Assembly: GCA_964373855.1 (NCBI GenBank)
Contig: CAYJWL010000005.1
Span: 1 to 44,169 of the forward strand
Length of the DNA stretch: 44,169 nucleotides
Direction of reading: 5' to 3'
DNA from: CAYJWL01 sp964373855
Lineage (GTDB): Bacteria > Patescibacteriota > Andersenbacteria > UBA10190
Part shown: piece by piece, positions 8,485 through 16,103 of the stretch
Layout: each line of letters opens with the position of its first letter
How positions within the stretch are numbered: the first letter of the stretch is position 1
Made by a program: the position numbers and the translations under genes
The notes under the pieces: generated by a model
The model's database searches: none
What the model saw: only the letters and a program-made list of their open reading frames with translations
Told to the model about the DNA's origin: nothing

Positions 8485-8958
8485 TTATGGCTCTCTTGAC
8501 CGGCCGATGATGTCATAGACGCCGCGAAAATGATACGTCTTAAGGAACACACTAAGCGGCTCTGCAATCACAGTATTCCTGTTAGCACAGGCGTGTATTA
8601 CTGCACAGTGTCTCCGGGTGCCATCCAAAGCTGAATCAATCATCCCAACGTGATCCACACCATAGTAGGCACGATCGGTGTCTTGGACATAATGTTCACC
8701 GCGTGGCTGTGCAACAAACACAAGCTGACCAGGCAGCGCCTGGCTCTGGTGCACTTTCCTGCCGCGGTACAGAAGTAGTTTCAAATCCCGCGGGACTACG
8801 ATTCCGCTCGTTGTAAACGCCCACCATAGCAGGTTAAAGCAGTTGACCGTCCGGGGTGGTTTGCAATCACAATCAAAAAACTCGTATTCGGACACGCCCA
8901 CGCATGATCGAACTTTCGCGATAACATCCGCTGTTATTGACGCTGTACGCGATTCCAT
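8485..8958 (-). CDS. NlpC/P60-like cysteine peptidase domain protein, no signal peptide
   Basis: 157 residues from the ATG at 8958. This start is chosen over the longer frame (ATG 8997) because GGAGAGG (8970-8964) lies five bases upstream. The catalytic set of an NlpC/P60 (papain-like) hydrolase can be placed: Cys40 in VNCFNLLWWAF, the LPGQLVFVAQ strand motif, His103 in DHVGMID, and a later His122 in VIHACANRN. The family cleaves D-glutamyl/meso-DAP or related amide bonds, though some members have other amidase or acyltransferase roles. No signal peptide, membrane helix or wall-binding domain is visible, so the place of action is unclear. It is a monocistronic - strand unit placed between + strand glycosyltransferase genes, with its own terminator. 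Confidence 0.7.
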   Translation of the reverse strand: MESRTASITADVIAKVRSCVGVSEYEFFDCDCKPPRTVNCFNLLWWAFTTSGIVVPRDLKLLLYRGRKVHQSQALPGQLVFVAQPRGEHYVQDTDRAYYGVDHVGMIDSALDGTRRHCAVIHACANRNTVIAEPLSVFLKTYHFRGVYDIIGRSREP

Positions 8959-8963
8959 GGTTT

Positions 8964-8970
8964 CCTCTCC
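8964..8970 (-). promoter_or_regulatory. Strong Shine-Dalgarno deciding the NlpC/P60 start
   Basis: GGAGAGG on the - strand, 5 bases before the ATG at 8958. Most genes in the window lack such a site, and it fixes this start rather than the ATG at 8997. Confidence 0.7.
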
Positions 8971-9087
8971 ATACAACCGGAGTTCGGGTCTTAACATTGA
9001 ATGAGCAACCCAAGAACAGTGAGTATCTCACGTCTCAAAAAAAATACAAGGCTGTACTAAACGGTTTCTGTACGTAGTATCAATATT

Positions 9088-10026
9088 ATGACAAAGGTCT
9101 CGATAGTCATCGTCAACTGGAATGCCGGCCGGCTTTTATCAGAGTGTTTGCAATCACTTGAGCGACTGCCCGAAAAGAAATTAATCCAACAGGTTGTAGT
9201 GGTTGATAATAACTCAAGTGATGATTCAGTTGAGTGGGCGAAAACCGAGAGGGGTGACGCGGTGGGGGTGCAGCTGCGGCAGGCACCCAACCGTCTGACC
9301 CATTTTATTCAATTAAATGACAACGCCGGATTCGCCCGAGCAAATAATATCGGAATAACATTTATTCTGAAGCATAGCGGTAGGGATAATCATGTTCTTC
9401 TTCTTAATCCGGATACAGCCGTGCAGCCCGGAGCGGTTGCGGAAATGGTGAGAACTCTTGAAGCGAATCCAGAGACGGCAGTGGTTGGACCAAAGCTGCT
9501 CGATGCGACAGGACAACATCAGCCCTCTGTCAGATTATTCCCGACCCTTGCCATATTTGTATTTTTGTTCCTTAAGCTTCATCGGTTATGGCCACACTTT
9601 GCATTATGGCGCCATTACATGCAGGCAGATTTTAACTATGCCAGAGAGGCTAAAGTTGATCAGGTAATGGGTGCAGCCTGTCTTATCCGCAATAGCGCAT
9701 GGCGGGATGTCGGCATGCTCGATGAAGGCTTCTGGATTTGGTTTGAGGAAGTTGATTACTGTAAAAGAGTGAAGGCACGTGGTGGGGAAGTAGTATATAC
9801 ACCAAACGCGGTGGTAAAACATCATGGCGCGGCCAGTTTTAATCAGCTGGTAGGCCTGCGGCGATCGTTCCCTTTCATCCAAAGCGCGTTACGGTATGCG
9901 CGCAAGCACTTGGGATTTGCGGCATATCTCATACTCCTTTTACTTGCTCCGCTAGCGCTTTTACTTTCTCTGCCTGCCTCGCTTGTACATGTAGCCCGTA
10001 GGCGGCAGAATCGTCAGCGTTTATGA
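9088..10026 (+). CDS. Glycosyltransferase family 2, rhamnosyltransferase-like
   Basis: 312 residues. Starts MTKVSIVIVNWNAGRLLSEC; nucleotide-binding VVVDNNSSDDSVEWAK; LLLNPDTAVQPG in the DxD position; VMGAACLIRNSAW and FWIWFEEVDYCKRVKARGG, the conserved ED.DYC.R motif of the WbbL-like GT2 group. A C-terminal hydrophobic helix (about 285-305) followed by RRRQNRQ suggests a membrane anchor. The stop overlaps the next gene by ATGA. Residues about 54-72 are extra relative to the family and are encoded by a palindromic DNA segment at 9249-9303. Confidence 0.88.
   Translation: MTKVSIVIVNWNAGRLLSECLQSLERLPEKKLIQQVVVVDNNSSDDSVEWAKTERGDAVGVQLRQAPNRLTHFIQLNDNAGFARANNIGITFILKHSGRDNHVLLLNPDTAVQPGAVAEMVRTLEANPETAVVGPKLLDATGQHQPSVRLFPTLAIFVFLFLKLHRLWPHFALWRHYMQADFNYAREAKVDQVMGAACLIRNSAWRDVGMLDEGFWIWFEEVDYCKRVKARGGEVVYTPNAVVKHHGAASFNQLVGLRRSFPFIQSALRYARKHLGFAAYLILLLLAPLALLLSLPASLVHVARRRQNRQRL
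9249..9303. repeat. Palindromic element inside a GT2 reading frame
   Basis: Centre GGGTGC-agctgcggcag-GCACCC (9266-9287) is a perfect 6-bp stem. The outer arms GGGTGACGCGGT and ACCGTCTGACCC continue it imperfectly. The middle GGGTGCAGCTGCGGCAGGC resembles intergenic sequence at 27802-27820 and 33228-33244. It adds about 18 residues between the SVEWAK strand and the NDNAGFARANN motif, which are normally close together. Confidence 0.55.
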
Positions 10027-11489
10027 AAGTATTGGAAATTAGAAATTGGAAATTAGAAATTGAACCGGCCTATGCTTGGTCCTTAATCACGGTGCTCGTT
10101 GGCGCGTTTGTCGCGCTCTTCTTTAGCTTCCAAGCTGGATTATTTGTTCTGCTCTTTGCTGTAACGGCGTGGTGGACATGGCAGAACCCGGAGCTGGGCT
10201 TCATGTTGCTTATAATTCTTATGCCGCTCTTGCCGATGCTGAAGATCACGCAGACAATTGCGACTGCTTCTTTAATAAAGGATGTCATAATCATGACGCT
10301 TTTTTTACGGACTTTCGCTTTGCCTCTGCTTACTAAGAGGCTTTCTTATAAGCGTAATATTCTCATAGCTCCAGTAGTGGCGCTGGCTATCTGGAGTGCA
10401 ATAAGCATGCTTCGGGCAGATGATTTTATTCTGGGAGTGCTGCGGCTGCGGGATATTGTTTTGTACATTTTCCTGTATGTTGCAGTGCTGCATTTGCGGC
10501 ACGATGAGGAGCGGATGAAAAAAAGATTATGGTGGCTGCTGGCAAGTTTCGCGGCTGTTTTGTTTCTGGCGGTGTGGCAGTGGCTGTTCGCGCAGGACAG
10601 CGCGGTGCTGCGCTTTGATCCGATTCGTGAAGTTTGGATCCCGCGGCTTTCCAGTATTCTGGCTCACCCAAGTATCTTTGGAGAATATGTCGTTGCCATC
10701 TCCTCTCTCTTTTTGGCTTTGGCCTTAACTCTCCGCCGCATACACACAAAAATTGTGTGGGGTTTGATGTTTACGCTCACGCTTCCTTTCATCATTTTGA
10801 CGTATTCGCGCGCGGTCTGGATTGGGCTGGGGGCCACTTTGGCAGTTATGTTCCTCTTCTACTTAATCCGTCTGGCGCACAGCAAGATAAGCAAGACAAG
10901 GATAACGTCGCTGATGAGCGCAGTAGTTGCCACGGCTATTATTGCTCTGATGCTGGCGGTGAGATTTACGCCGGCGGGTGGGTTGTTCCGCTCGATTGTA
11001 GATCCAACCTACGGCAGCAACGAAGAACGATTAACTTTCTTCGTGCGTCTGGTTGCGCCCACGACTTATGCGGAGGCAGTCATCGGCAGAGGCCTAGGGG
11101 ATGTGCTCGAGCAAAACTTCAGGCAGGTCAATCTTCAAGTATATGACATCGCCGCCGGCGCCTCCCGCGCGGTGCAGCTTACAAAAAATACCACGCTCGT
11201 TGATAATCAGTATTTGAAAACATTTGTGGAGATGGGTGTCATCGGCCTCGTCTTCTACGGCTGGATATACTGGCGCCTTGCCCGAGCCGGCATCAAGCTT
11301 GCTCTAAATTCCTCAACTTTACCGATTACCAATTACCGATTACCAGTTACTCTCGGCCTCTTCCAGCTCGGCTTCCTCGCCGCTTTTCTCATTCAGGCTT
11401 TTTTCATAGACATTTGGGACATTTTTCCCACAAACGCCTTGTTTTGGATTGTGGCAGCCTTAACTTCACAGGTTGTAAGGGACAAATAA
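10023..11489 (+). CDS. O-antigen ligase / polymerase-like (Wzy/WaaL family) membrane protein
   Basis: 488 residues, about a dozen hydrophobic helices. A large periplasm-facing loop lies roughly between residues 320 and 390. The motif LTYSRAVWIGL near residue 255 fits the Wzy_C (O-antigen ligase/polymerase) family. It would polymerise or ligate lipid-linked repeat units brought across the membrane by the flippase domain of the 4576 gene. The start overlaps the preceding GT2 stop. The first residues LEIRNWKLEIEP come from two tandem 14-base units (10031-10062), and a second low-complexity run (LPITNYRLPV, 11319-11351) lies near the C-terminus; both are repeat-derived and probably not functional. 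Confidence 0.8.
   Translation: MKVLEIRNWKLEIEPAYAWSLITVLVGAFVALFFSFQAGLFVLLFAVTAWWTWQNPELGFMLLIILMPLLPMLKITQTIATASLIKDVIIMTLFLRTFALPLLTKRLSYKRNILIAPVVALAIWSAISMLRADDFILGVLRLRDIVLYIFLYVAVLHLRHDEERMKKRLWWLLASFAAVLFLAVWQWLFAQDSAVLRFDPIREVWIPRLSSILAHPSIFGEYVVAISSLFLALALTLRRIHTKIVWGLMFTLTLPFIILTYSRAVWIGLGATLAVMFLFYLIRLAHSKISKTRITSLMSAVVATAIIALMLAVRFTPAGGLFRSIVDPTYGSNEERLTFFVRLVAPTTYAEAVIGRGLGDVLEQNFRQVNLQVYDIAAGASRAVQLTKNTTLVDNQYLKTFVEMGVIGLVFYGWIYWRLARAGIKLALNSSTLPITNYRLPVTLGLFQLGFLAAFLIQAFFIDIWDIFPTNALFWIVAALTSQVVRDK
10031..10062. repeat. Low-complexity tandem repeat at gene start
   Basis: Two copies of the 14-mer GGAAATTAGAAATT, translated as LEIRNWKLEI at the N-terminus of the O-antigen ligase-like protein. 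Confidence 0.8.
11319..11351. repeat. Low-complexity repeat (TTACCAATTACCGA type) inside coding sequence
   Basis: ACCGATTACC-AATTACCGAT-TACCAGTTAC, encoding LPITNYRLPV. Same composition as the short repeats at 22293, 25158 and 15911. Confidence 0.7.
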
Positions 11490-11528
11490 ATATCCGTGGC
11501 TCAATTAAGGACATTCCTTGTGTATTGC

Positions 11529-11692
11529 TCTTGACCCGTTCGACGGCGCCACGCCCCGCGCTAAAAGGGCGGGGACTTACAGCGCCGCTCACTTCTGGAT
11601 AGGCTCGGAGTGCCCTAAAGCCGGCCGCCGGGCAGGGTCAAATCCGAGCAAGCTTTGGCCTAAAAGGCTGGAGTGAGTCAAAGATGGACAAG
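11529..11692. repeat. Dispersed repeat family 2, copy 1
   Basis: Begins TTGACCCGTTCGACGGCGCC and ends with GGGTCAAATCCGAGCAAGC, CTTTGGCCTAAAAGGC and AGTGAGTCAAAGATGGACAAG-type sequence. The same two blocks bracket a shorter middle at 23833-23940, and a diverged form is at 36603-36652. The middle holds a hairpin (CCCCGC with GCGGGG) and GC-rich filler. It fills the convergent gap between the Wzy-like gene and the FemAB-like gene. No coding potential. Confidence 0.75.
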
Positions 11693-11705
11693 CGAATGTA
11701 AAGTT

Positions 11706-12728
11706 TTAATTAAATCCTCGCCTATACTTCCTTATCATCTCAACCAGCCACAATTTCCAGTATCCAAGTGAGGTCGGCAAGTCCTGCGCATGCATGTAGT
11801 TGATGGCGGTGCCGCCGAAACCTTTTTTAAAAGTTGTGATGCCGGCGAAGGGATGATTTGGCTGATCGTCACGGGCGATGCCCCAAAAGTTATACTGGGT
11901 CATCCCTTCTTGTTTAGCATGTCTGATTGTTTCCCAATGCAGTAATTGAGTTGCAGGAACGGATGGGGCAAGTTTCTTTGATGCGCCGTGGTGATAGAAG
12001 ATTGTATTGCCGAATTTCATGAAGATTGCTCCTGTCACATCTTCATTTTTATATTTCGCAAAGGCCAGCAGCGCTCTACCTTCTTGGCCGAACACTTCAA
12101 CCTGATTTCGTAAAAAAGATTCACTAAATGGCACAAAGTCGTGCCGACTTCTCGTAGTTTCATACAAAGGAAAGAATCGAGCAATGTCCTCGGGATTTTC
12201 GCTGAGTTCAACTGTCACTCCCTCTTTTTCTGCTCGCCTGATAGCATGCCGCGTTGTCTTGCGCATGCCGGAGAGAATATCTTCTTCGCTTGGAGTGATA
12301 TCAAGTACCCATGTTAGCTCCGCGTGGACATGAAGCGGCGCCGGACAGAAACCAAAATCAGAAAACAATTGCTTATGTTCAGGCGTTTCAATAAGCAGGG
12401 GAGCGATGCGCACCACGACAGCGCCATCTTGCTTGGCCAGATTTTTACAATACTCAACGAACTCACCGAGATACTCCTTTACATCTTCATCACGCAGGAA
12501 TATTGGGCCGTGTGGGCATAACAAAAATTTTCCGCGACGGGCATTAACGGTTATTACCAACCCCGCGCCTATGTGCTTGTCATCTGCAAAAAGTCCAAGG
12601 TAACGAACAGTTTCCCCATCTAACTTCTGCACCTGTCCCCACTCCCACGATTGGAGAAAGGTGTTTGGCACTACCGACAGCAGAAATGTATTCCAATCAA
12701 CCTTGTTTGAAGCTTCTCGGATATTCAT
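11706..12728 (-). CDS. FemAB/MurM-like peptidyl (aminoacyl) transferase
   Basis: 340 residues. N-terminal FLQSWEWGQVQKLDG is the signature of the FemAB/methicillin-resistance family. LSGMRKTTRHAIRRAEKEGV near residue 155 and the C-terminal GNAT-fold half (DVTGAIFMKFGNTIFYHHG, YNFWGIARD) complete the double-GNAT layout. Family members use aminoacyl-tRNA to add residues to the lipid II stem peptide or, in related proteins, amino acids to other envelope precursors. With cell-wall and polysaccharide genes around it, a role in wall cross-bridges or in modifying the surface polymer is likely, but the substrate cannot be told. Possibly co-transcribed with the DegT-type gene upstream, separated from it by a palindromic element. 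Confidence 0.82.
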   Translation of the reverse strand: MNIREASNKVDWNTFLLSVVPNTFLQSWEWGQVQKLDGETVRYLGLFADDKHIGAGLVITVNARRGKFLLCPHGPIFLRDEDVKEYLGEFVEYCKNLAKQDGAVVVRIAPLLIETPEHKQLFSDFGFCPAPLHVHAELTWVLDITPSEEDILSGMRKTTRHAIRRAEKEGVTVELSENPEDIARFFPLYETTRSRHDFVPFSESFLRNQVEVFGQEGRALLAFAKYKNEDVTGAIFMKFGNTIFYHHGASKKLAPSVPATQLLHWETIRHAKQEGMTQYNFWGIARDDQPNHPFAGITTFKKGFGGTAINYMHAQDLPTSLGYWKLWLVEMIRKYRRGFN

Positions 12729-12746
12729 AGCAATGATTTATGGGTT

Positions 12747-12900
12747 GTGCCGGGCGTCTGGTTTGCCGGGGCATCCCGGAGCCGAGCTGGCTTGGTCTGT
12801 CACAGGCATTGTTGCCTTGACAGCGGCGAGGCGAGGGCTGAGGCGGCATGCTCCGCTGGAGAGCAGGCACGCCGTCCCCGGAAAGCAGACGGCCGGCGTT
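12747..12900. repeat. Palindromic element, family 3, copy 2 (reverse orientation)
   Basis: Outer arms GCCGGGCGTCTGGTTTGCCG (from 12749) and, inverted at 12873-12900, GCCGGCCGTCTGCTTTCCGG. The inner hairpin is CTGTCAcAGGCAttgtTGCCTTGACAG. The reverse complement of 12771-12824 matches 3245-3304. It lies between two - strand genes and has no coding potential. Confidence 0.65.
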
Positions 12901-12928
12901 ATACACATGACGATTCGGTTGCTACTAC

Positions 12929-14215
12929 TCATACTTCATTCGAACGGACAAGATCAATTACTTCCTTCACTTGAGAATTAGTCAGAGAGGGATATGTAGG
13001 CAGGTTGACCACATGGCGGGCAGCGGCTTCAGCTCTCGGACAAGATCCTGTTTTGTAGCCAAAGGACGAGAGATTACTGTCTTTTGGGACCAAGACGGAA
13101 TCATACCAGTCGCCCAACAGAATATTTTTTTCCTTGGCGGCCGCATGCAACTTTTTTGGCTCATCAACCCGAATAGGAAAGCGCAGCCACACCGGGATGC
13201 TATGCTCCGGCACGGTTGGAAGTTTTACGCCGTTCCGGCTTAGCTTCGCAACATATTGATCAACAATTTCCTGCCGGCGCTCATTGAATTCGTCAAGCTT
13301 CTGCAATTGTCGGTTTACAAGAAACGCCAGAGCCGGCGAGAAGCGATAGATGAAGTGAGAAGGCTTAGCTGCCATTTTTTCTTTCTTTTCGACGGCTTTG
13401 CTCAAGAGGCCCAGACGCTGACTCGCGACCAGAATTGCTTTCCCAACACCGGACGTAAAATAGAAGGGCAGAATGACCGAATGAAACAGAATTGGATGAA
13501 GGAGTTGTTGCACCATCCAGCGGCGCGGAGGATATGGCCGATTATGCTGTTGTTGCCGCACAGATTCAATGAGATTGCCATCATGGCTGACAACCGCGCC
13601 GCCAAATACAGAAGAAATTACCTTGTCGCGGCCGAAACTTAAAATCGCCGCATCGCCAAAGCTGCCGAGCGGTTGGTCTTTATATGATCCACCCAGTGCA
13701 TGGGCGCAGTCTTCTATAAGCAGGAGATTGTAGTCAGCGGCTATAACTTTTATCTGATCGATCGGCGCGGGCATACCAAAGGTGTGTTGAATAATAATAG
13801 CCCTGGTTCGAGGTGTAATTTTTTTCCGCAGGTCATTCGGATCAATGTTGAAAGTATTTTCCGAAATATCGGCATACACTGGCTTGGCTCCCGCCCACTG
13901 AATTGAAGCGGGAACCGCAATGCAAGTAAACGCCTGAATAATTACCTCGTCTCCGCTGCCGATGCCGGCCGCGACAAACAGATCATGCAGCGCTTGCCGG
14001 CCGGAGCTTGTTAAAGCAACATATCGGCGCTTGACAGATTCGTGGTCAGAAACATGATCGAGAACAGGTCCAAAAATTCCAGCGATGGCCATTTCCACCT
14101 GAAACAATATATCCTCATCTGTCCATAACGCAGAATGCAGCAACACCTTCCAGGCCAGCTGAATATCAGCAGCTTCGGTATTGGGGGAGAGCGAAATAGC
14201 AATTGGACGCGACAC
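12929..14215 (-). CDS. DegT/DnrJ/EryC1/StrS-family PLP aminotransferase
   Basis: 428 residues, GTG start at 14215. Fold-type I sugar aminotransferase: LLIEDCAHALGGSYKD (Asp169 contacts the PLP ring nitrogen in this family), SFGRDKVISS with Lys198 in the Schiff-base position, GGAVVSHDG, and a C-terminal substrate-binding region. These enzymes convert keto-sugars to amino-sugars for surface glycans. A helix near residues 255-275 (HSVILPFYFTSGVGKAILVA) is somewhat hydrophobic. It sits with the polysaccharide genes and runs in the same direction as the FemAB-like gene. The product sugar is unknown. Confidence 0.85.
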   Translation of the reverse strand: MSRPIAISLSPNTEAADIQLAWKVLLHSALWTDEDILFQVEMAIAGIFGPVLDHVSDHESVKRRYVALTSSGRQALHDLFVAAGIGSGDEVIIQAFTCIAVPASIQWAGAKPVYADISENTFNIDPNDLRKKITPRTRAIIIQHTFGMPAPIDQIKVIAADYNLLLIEDCAHALGGSYKDQPLGSFGDAAILSFGRDKVISSVFGGAVVSHDGNLIESVRQQQHNRPYPPRRWMVQQLLHPILFHSVILPFYFTSGVGKAILVASQRLGLLSKAVEKKEKMAAKPSHFIYRFSPALAFLVNRQLQKLDEFNERRQEIVDQYVAKLSRNGVKLPTVPEHSIPVWLRFPIRVDEPKKLHAAAKEKNILLGDWYDSVLVPKDSNLSSFGYKTGSCPRAEAAARHVVNLPTYPSLTNSQVKEVIDLVRSNEV

Positions 14216-14220
14216 AGGCT

Positions 14221-14252
14221 AGGTATTAGTTGTTAGTTACTACTTATTAGGT
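14221..14252. repeat. Low-complexity repeat just upstream of the DegT gene
   Basis: TAGTTGTTAGTTACTACTTATTAGG-like run directly before the GTG start of the - strand aminotransferase. One of several such short repeats found at gene 5' ends. Confidence 0.55.
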
Positions 14253-14257
14253 AGGTC

Positions 14258-14269
14258 TTGAGATAAGCT
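14258..14269. mobile_element. Remnant of a MITE terminus
   Basis: TTGAGATAAGCT, a 12-base exact match to the inner end of the terminal inverted repeat of the element at 15937-16099. No partner end nearby. Confidence 0.35.
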
Positions 14270-14310
14270 AAATTCGGATCCAAACGTAAGGTTAAACGAA
14301 CGACTGCCAA

Positions 14311-15900
14311 TTAATAACTTACAACTGCCTTTCTTACCACATCCGGAATACGCCCTTCAAGCAATACAACTGATTGCCCGGTAAGACCATCGCTCACCTC
14401 TTCAGCTAACTTCTTGGCATTTGTAAACCACGTAACGTTCGCTGTACCGCCTCTTAACCCGTGCCGTAAATCATACCTGTGAGCTTCGCCGAAAATAAAG
14501 CAGCGTGCCCGGGATTCTGCCAGCAGCCGTCCGATTCTTTTGTGAACCGCAGCCGCTTCATTTCCCAACTCAATCAGCGGGACAATTACCACGCGCTTAT
14601 CCTTTTCCGTGAACCTTTCCAAGTGATCTAAAGCATTCTTCACGCTGCCCTCACTGGCGGAATAACCATCATCAATTATAACAGAACCATTTTTTCCGGT
14701 TAGAATCTCCATGGTCTTTGGATATGCCTTTAATTTCTCCACTGCCTGGAAAATCTTGCCTGATGGCATTCCCAGCACATGAGCGGCAGTAACCGCCGCC
14801 AGAACCGACAGAAGCATACCGCCGCTAGCGAGCGGAATAGTGACCTCACTGGTATCTCCGTTAATGTGAAGTGTTGCCTGTAACTGCGTTGGTTGCATTA
14901 TCACTGCGCTTGCATAGACATCAGCTTTGCCGGTCGCCGAGAACCACCGGACGCGCGGAAAAGTTTTGCCCTGCTTGGCCAGAAACGGATCATCGGCATT
15001 GAGAACGAGGCGGCCAACACGCGGTAATGCCGCCGCCAATTCCCACTTGGCATTCAGTATATTTTCCTGACTGCCAAACAGTGCTACATGCTGATTACCA
15101 ATGGCCGTAATAATTCCGATTGTCGGTTGCGCTAATTTACTCAACGCGGCGATTTCTCCTTTCCGATATGCGCCCATCTCCGCTATATACACGTCTGTTT
15201 TCTGGCAAAGCCGTTCAAGAATATCCCGCGCGACTGTGAACTCCGAATTGCGATGTTCCTTAGTTGCCGCCACTTTCAACCCAGAACCTGACAGCAGCTG
15301 TAGGAGAAAATGTTTCGTTGACGTCTTACCCCAGCTGCCGGTAATGCCGACAACCTGTAAATGGCTCAACTGTGCTCGACGGTTAGCTGCCTGGTTTATT
15401 ATCTGCCGTTTTCTGATGGAGGAAAGTGTATTAACCGCCGCCACGCCAAGGGCAACAATAATCGGAATGAAAAAAATCGCCGTCGCCCATTGTAAGGCAT
15501 CAGCATAGCCTGCCATATTAAACAACCGGAGATAGAATACCGCCGCGGCCATGACTATTCCGGTCAGTACTATTGCTTTTGGCGTTGGGTCAGGCCGGAT
15601 GATGCCTTGCCGTGATATCCGCGCTACATGAAAAATAGCCACGCCTGCCAGTGATGCCCAGCCGATAGCGGAAGCAAAGTTGGTCATATCGAATACAAGC
15701 AACACCCAGCCAAGGGCAAGAAATACCAACCAAGCAACGAGCGCAGGAGCACTACATATGATGCCTTCCTGACTCGTCATATAGACCCGCATTCTATCCC
15801 ACCGGTACTCCTTACGCTGCCACAGCGCGATTTGAGATACGATGGTCAGCACGATAGTTGCCAAGCCGGTAATTGCCGCTATGATGATTTCCTGGCCCAT
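14311..15900 (-). CDS. murF: MurF-like UDP-MurNAc-tripeptide:D-Ala-D-Ala ligase with N-terminal membrane domain
   Basis: 529 residues. The first about 165 residues contain four to five hydrophobic helices (1-28, 55-75, 80-95, 110-130, 140-160), which canonical MurF lacks. From residue 193 a Mur ligase follows: VVGITGSWGKTSTK (P-loop), KEHRNSEFTVARDI, YIAEMGAYRKGEI, the NQHVALFG region and LVLNADDPF, then IIDDGYSASEGSVKNALDHL at the start of the C-terminal domain. MurF adds D-Ala-D-Ala to the muropeptide precursor in the cytoplasm; here it is tethered to the membrane. It lies outside the mraY-murC run and faces away from it. Membrane-fused MurF-like ligases could also have diverged function, so confidence in the exact reaction is moderate. 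Confidence 0.78.
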   Translation of the reverse strand: MGQEIIIAAITGLATIVLTIVSQIALWQRKEYRWDRMRVYMTSQEGIICSAPALVAWLVFLALGWVLLVFDMTNFASAIGWASLAGVAIFHVARISRQGIIRPDPTPKAIVLTGIVMAAAVFYLRLFNMAGYADALQWATAIFFIPIIVALGVAAVNTLSSIRKRQIINQAANRRAQLSHLQVVGITGSWGKTSTKHFLLQLLSGSGLKVAATKEHRNSEFTVARDILERLCQKTDVYIAEMGAYRKGEIAALSKLAQPTIGIITAIGNQHVALFGSQENILNAKWELAAALPRVGRLVLNADDPFLAKQGKTFPRVRWFSATGKADVYASAVIMQPTQLQATLHINGDTSEVTIPLASGGMLLSVLAAVTAAHVLGMPSGKIFQAVEKLKAYPKTMEILTGKNGSVIIDDGYSASEGSVKNALDHLERFTEKDKRVVIVPLIELGNEAAAVHKRIGRLLAESRARCFIFGEAHRYDLRHGLRGGTANVTWFTNAKKLAEEVSDGLTGQSVVLLEGRIPDVVRKAVVSY

Positions 15901-15910
15901 ACTATGTAGA

Positions 15911-15937
15911 GTAATTTGTAATTGGTAATTTGTAATT
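15911..15937. repeat. Low-complexity repeat upstream of murF
   Basis: GTAATTTGTAATTGGTAATTTGTAATTA run within 40 bases of the murF start (- strand), abutting the MITE. Confidence 0.65.
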
Positions 15938-16099
15938 AGAGCTTATCTCATAAATGCTTTTCATGCCGAAATTCGCACGATTCGAGCGAAAACAACGAAG
16001 AGCGAGGAGGAATACCGGGAGTATTACGACGAGTTCAGAGTTGTTTGCAGCCGAATTGTGCGGATTGCAGGCGAAAGGGTATTTTTGAGATAAGCTCTA
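15937..16099. mobile_element. Hairpin MITE with 14-bp terminal inverted repeats
   Basis: TAGAGCTTATCTCA at 15937-15950 is a perfect inverted repeat of TGAGATAAGCTCTA at 16086-16099. The arms continue imperfectly inward (CTTTTCATGCCGAAATTCGCACGATTCG on the left, matching the reverse complement of the right arm with mismatches), so the whole 163 bases can fold as one long hairpin. No transposase frame. If the outer TA is a target duplication, the repeat proper is GAGCTTATCTCA, which would fit an IS630- or IS5-type parent; that is inference. It lies between the divergent murF and GT2 genes. Confidence 0.75.
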
Positions 16100-16103
16100 C
16101 TAC

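Noticed and set aside
4560..10030. Alternative genetic code with TGA as glycine
   Set aside because: TGA ends several genes exactly at ATGA overlaps (4577, 7321, 10024), with the downstream protein starting at the same place.
12661..12981. Small + strand frames overlapping the FemAB-DegT gap
   Set aside because: They lie over a palindromic element and the ends of two clear - strand genes, without motifs.
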